From the NCBI GenBank assembly GCA_024275095.1, contig JAJRZV010000078.1:1-17225 (forward strand): a stretch of 17,225 nucleotides of DNA. Direction: 5' to 3'. Made by a program: the position numbers and the translations under genes. The notes beneath the pieces were generated by a model. The model was not told the DNA's origin. It made no database searches and was given only the letters and a program-made list of their open reading frames with translations. Shown here piece by piece: positions 14,835 through 17,225 of this stretch (positions are counted from its first letter, which is position 1; each line of letters starts with the position of its first letter). The DNA comes from a bacterium (GTDB lineage: Bacteria; JAJRZV01).

Positions 14835-17155
14835 CCTTCATACCTCCTTTTAACCCGCTCCACCTCCCTTTTTACCCTTTTAGCAATGCGTTTTAAACCG
14901 GTGGGGGGAGGCTCCTCTCCAGTATATTCGTAATAGTAGTAGTAATTGTATCCATACGGATGGAGGTCTTTGTATCTGACACGGTTGAAAACAATCCCTC
15001 CTATTGGTGCAGATACATTTTTTAACATGTTAATCGTATTTTCTACTTCAGAAACGCGCGTGCGCCTGGCCTCCACAACCACCAGCACCTGTTCCACCAG
15101 CGAAGAGAGCACCAGCGCGTCAGCCACTGCGAGCACAGGTGGACTATCTATAAACACCATGTCAAACTCCCTTTTCAATTCCTCGATAAATCTTTTCACC
15201 GAATCGGTGTTAAGCAATTCCGTAGGGTTGGGAGGTTTCTCGCCTGCTGTAACAAAGGAGAGATTGTCTGAAAAATGCCGAATTATACCTTCTTTTCCCA
15301 CCTCAGGATCTACGATAAAGTCAGTAAGTCCGGGGGTTCTCTTTACTCCAAATATGCGGTGAACGACGGGCTTGCGAAGGTCACAATCCACCACCACGCT
15401 CTTCAAGCCTGCCACCGCACATGCGTAAGCAATGTTCACAGTCACCGTTGACTTGCCCTCCATTCCTCCGGGAGAAGTGACGAGAAACGAATTCACCGTT
15501 CCCTCTCCGAGATACTTGAGGTTTGTCCGCAGCGTGCGCATGGACTCCAGGAACACGTCCTTTCGTCTGGACTTGATGAGGCACACGTCTCTTCTGCTCA
15601 AACGCTTTCCTCCGCTTACCTCAGAAGCAAGGGGAATAATTCCCAGCACAGGGATGTTCACCCGACCCTGCAGGTCCTCAGGAGTGCGAGCCGTGTCGTC
15701 CAGGTGTTCAGCCAGAAGCACCGCAGTCACACCGAAAAGAAACGCAAGGGCGAAAAACATCATTAACGAGCGACCCACCCGGGGTTCCACGGGTGTACGG
15801 GGGAGAACGGCCGGGTCTATAACACGCGCATTGCCCAGTGTGGCAGCCTTGGCAATACGCGTTTCTTCATGCTTCTGCAACAAATACGTGTAGATTCCTT
15901 CGTTAACCTTTGCCATGCGCTCCAGCCGCGCAAGCCGCCTCTCCGCCTCCGGTAAAGCCCTCAGCTGGGCATCATATCGGGCAATGATACGCGATAAAGA
16001 CTGTTTCTTTTTCCGGATACCGTCACGAACGCCGTTGAGGACATCAACAATTTTCTCCCTGGTCTCACGTATGCGCGCCTGAATATTCTGAACAGCAGGA
16101 TGCGCCTCAGTGTATTCAGCAAGGAGCGCGCCCTTCTGAACCTCGAGGTCCGTGAGACGCTGCAGGAGCGAGTTCACAATGGGGTCATCCACGGAAATTG
16201 AAGAAACAGTCGAAAGCGTGTTGTTTTCACTGTGTGTGAGCGCCTCAAGGAGAGAGTTAACCTCGCGTTCTCTCATTTCAAGCTCTACCTTGCGCATCTC
16301 AAAATCCGAAAGTCTGTCGATGATGTTGCTCACCTCTCCGCTCAACTGCACGTATCCGGTTTTTTCCCTCCAGCGGTCCAGCTGGGACTCAACCATTTCA
16401 AGGCTCGCCCTCGTCCTCTCAATCTGCTTTTCGAGAAACTGGAGCGTCTGAGAGGCTGCCTGTGACCATTTCTCGCGGTTTTTCTGCCGGTACACATCGA
16501 GAAGCGTGTTAACCACGTTCATGGCCCTGACAGGATCGGTATCACGATAGGATATCCAGACAATATTGCTCATTGTGCCTGCTTTTTTTACCTCCAGGTT
16601 GCCGCTGATACGGGGCACAACGTTTTCTACGGGCACCACCCGGATGGAAGCCACGCCCGAAGCTGCCTCGGGCCACTCCAGCTGAAAGCGCATTCCATCT
16701 TTTTGAAACACAACACCATTATGGAGCTCCCACTGCTGATGATCAGGCCCTTTCAACCATGCAGTGTTTCCCTTCCACCGGAGAATGTACGAACCGCCCG
16801 GACGAGTCAGATCAAACGCGTATACTTTGAGGCGAGGATCATCGGGGATCACGTTAAGGTGAAGCCGACGTACGACCTCCGCGATGATGCTGCGTGACTT
16901 GATGATTTCTATTTCCGTATCCACACGCCTGGCCTGTCCCAGGCTGGAAAGGTACCCGAGAAAGTCCCGCTGGCCTACGGGTTCGCCAATTTCAAGTTTC
17001 GCAGAGGCCTGGTAGATCCGTTCGCGCGTAAGTGTGGATACAAGGCCGACAATAAAAATGACAACGAACACGGAGAAAAAATAATGGATGCGACGATTAA
17101 ATATCTGGATAAGTTCCGAGAAGAGCACTTCTTTCTGGGGCCTTGCCTGGGCCAT
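14831..17155 (-). CDS. Wzc-like polysaccharide co-polymerase / BY-kinase
   Basis: This is a fused inner-membrane chain-length regulator and cytoplasmic bacterial tyrosine kinase controlling export of capsule or exopolysaccharide. The 774 residues show a Wzz-type N-terminus with a membrane helix at about 23-41, a periplasmic region with long coiled coils (about 232-440), a proline-containing segment before a second membrane helix (463-483), then the kinase: Walker A GGMEGKST (563-570), Walker A' VVVDCDLR (587-594) and Walker B MVFIDSPP (666-673). The tail has eight tyrosines within residues 734-744 (YGYNYYYYYEY), the expected autophosphorylation cluster, followed by a basic amphipathic end. 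ATG 17155 has AAGGGTG upstream. No symbol is given because wzc, epsB and ptk names vary by lineage. Confidence 0.93.
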   Translation of the reverse strand: MAQARPQKEVLFSELIQIFNRRIHYFFSVFVVIFIVGLVSTLTRERIYQASAKLEIGEPVGQRDFLGYLSSLGQARRVDTEIEIIKSRSIIAEVVRRLHLNVIPDDPRLKVYAFDLTRPGGSYILRWKGNTAWLKGPDHQQWELHNGVVFQKDGMRFQLEWPEAASGVASIRVVPVENVVPRISGNLEVKKAGTMSNIVWISYRDTDPVRAMNVVNTLLDVYRQKNREKWSQAASQTLQFLEKQIERTRASLEMVESQLDRWREKTGYVQLSGEVSNIIDRLSDFEMRKVELEMREREVNSLLEALTHSENNTLSTVSSISVDDPIVNSLLQRLTDLEVQKGALLAEYTEAHPAVQNIQARIRETREKIVDVLNGVRDGIRKKKQSLSRIIARYDAQLRALPEAERRLARLERMAKVNEGIYTYLLQKHEETRIAKAATLGNARVIDPAVLPRTPVEPRVGRSLMMFFALAFLFGVTAVLLAEHLDDTARTPEDLQGRVNIPVLGIIPLASEVSGGKRLSRRDVCLIKSRRKDVFLESMRTLRTNLKYLGEGTVNSFLVTSPGGMEGKSTVTVNIAYACAVAGLKSVVVDCDLRKPVVHRIFGVKRTPGLTDFIVDPEVGKEGIIRHFSDNLSFVTAGEKPPNPTELLNTDSVKRFIEELKREFDMVFIDSPPVLAVADALVLSSLVEQVLVVVEARRTRVSEVENTINMLKNVSAPIGGIVFNRVRYKDLHPYGYNYYYYYEYTGEEPPPTGLKRIAKRVKREVERVKRRYEG
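14930..14960 (-). repeat. short TAC trinucleotide run in the kinase tail
   Basis: The codons for the tyrosine cluster are nearly uniform TAC/TAT (on the plus strand a gtagtagtaat run). The repeat is short and imperfect, but any slippage of one unit would add or remove one tyrosine without changing the frame. Confidence 0.5.
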
Positions 17156-17156
17156 C

Positions 17157-17225
17157 TCACTTCACCCTTTCCCAGATATAAAGGGAGTTGACCACCGTCT
17201 GGAGTGGTCGAGAAATAAACATGTC
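17157..17225 (-). CDS. possible C-terminal end of an upstream gene
   Basis: A minus-strand frame entering from the right edge ends with TGA at 17157-17159, one base before the kinase ATG (TGAGATG), the same spacing style as rseP/tsaB. It gives 22 residues ending NSLYIWERVK. By position a polysaccharide export or assembly gene would be expected, but the fragment is too short to recognise. The other two minus frames are also open over much of this stretch, so the evidence is weak. Confidence 0.4.
   Translation of the reverse strand, partial: DMFISRPLQTVVNSLYIWERVK

Noticed and set aside
1-17225. CRISPR arrays, tRNA genes, insertion sequences, prophage
   Set aside because: No spaced direct repeats, cloverleaf-like sequence, transposase motifs or phage genes were found; nearly all sequence is accounted for by housekeeping genes.

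Overview
All genes in this 17.2 kb window lie on the minus strand, so transcription runs from position 17225 towards position 1. Fifteen genes can be named (one of them, leuA, in two pieces), and a possible sixteenth reaches in at the right edge. The largest gap between genes is about 106 bases, and most junctions overlap by 1 to 4 bases or are separated by a few bases. This looks like one long operon or a chain of coupled operons. No tRNA, rRNA, CRISPR array or insertion sequence was seen.

Organism (inference): a Gram-negative bacterium with roughly balanced base composition. The block rseP, tsaB, YdcH/DUF465, ilvD, ilvB, ilvN, ilvC, psd, pssA, leuA resembles gene order I recall from Geobacter-like and other Desulfobacterota (former deltaproteobacterial) genomes. 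Phosphatidylethanolamine synthesis, a site-2 protease and a Wzc-type tyrosine kinase fit a diderm envelope. The species cannot be named.

Layout in the direction of transcription: (1) 17155-14831, a Wzc-like polysaccharide co-polymerase/tyrosine kinase; (2) 14834-11206, uppS, dxr, rseP, tsaB (lipid-carrier synthesis, isoprenoid precursors, intramembrane protease, tRNA t6A modification); (3) 11137-10907, a small DUF465 coiled-coil protein; (4) 10905-5880, ilvD, ilvB, ilvN, ilvC, covering the common valine/isoleucine steps; (5) 5883-4457, psd and pssA, which make phosphatidylethanolamine; (6) 4421 to the left edge, leuA, leuC, leuD, leuB, the leucine branch from 2-ketoisovalerate. IlvB/N, IlvC and IlvD supply 2-ketoisovalerate, and LeuA, LeuC/D and LeuB extend it to 2-ketoisocaproate. 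The final transaminase (IlvE) and threonine deaminase (IlvA) are not in the window.

The most notable observation is that leuA is interrupted by one in-frame TAG exactly between its catalytic part and its leucine-sensing regulatory domain, with the regulatory domain intact downstream in the same frame. TAG also ends leuC and ilvB, so it looks like a normal stop here. Other points of interest are an acidic, arginine-free cofactor loop in IlvC that suggests NADH use, the absence of cdsA between uppS and dxr, an in-frame amber junction between leuC and leuD, and a tyrosine-repeat tail in the Wzc kinase encoded by a short TAC repeat.
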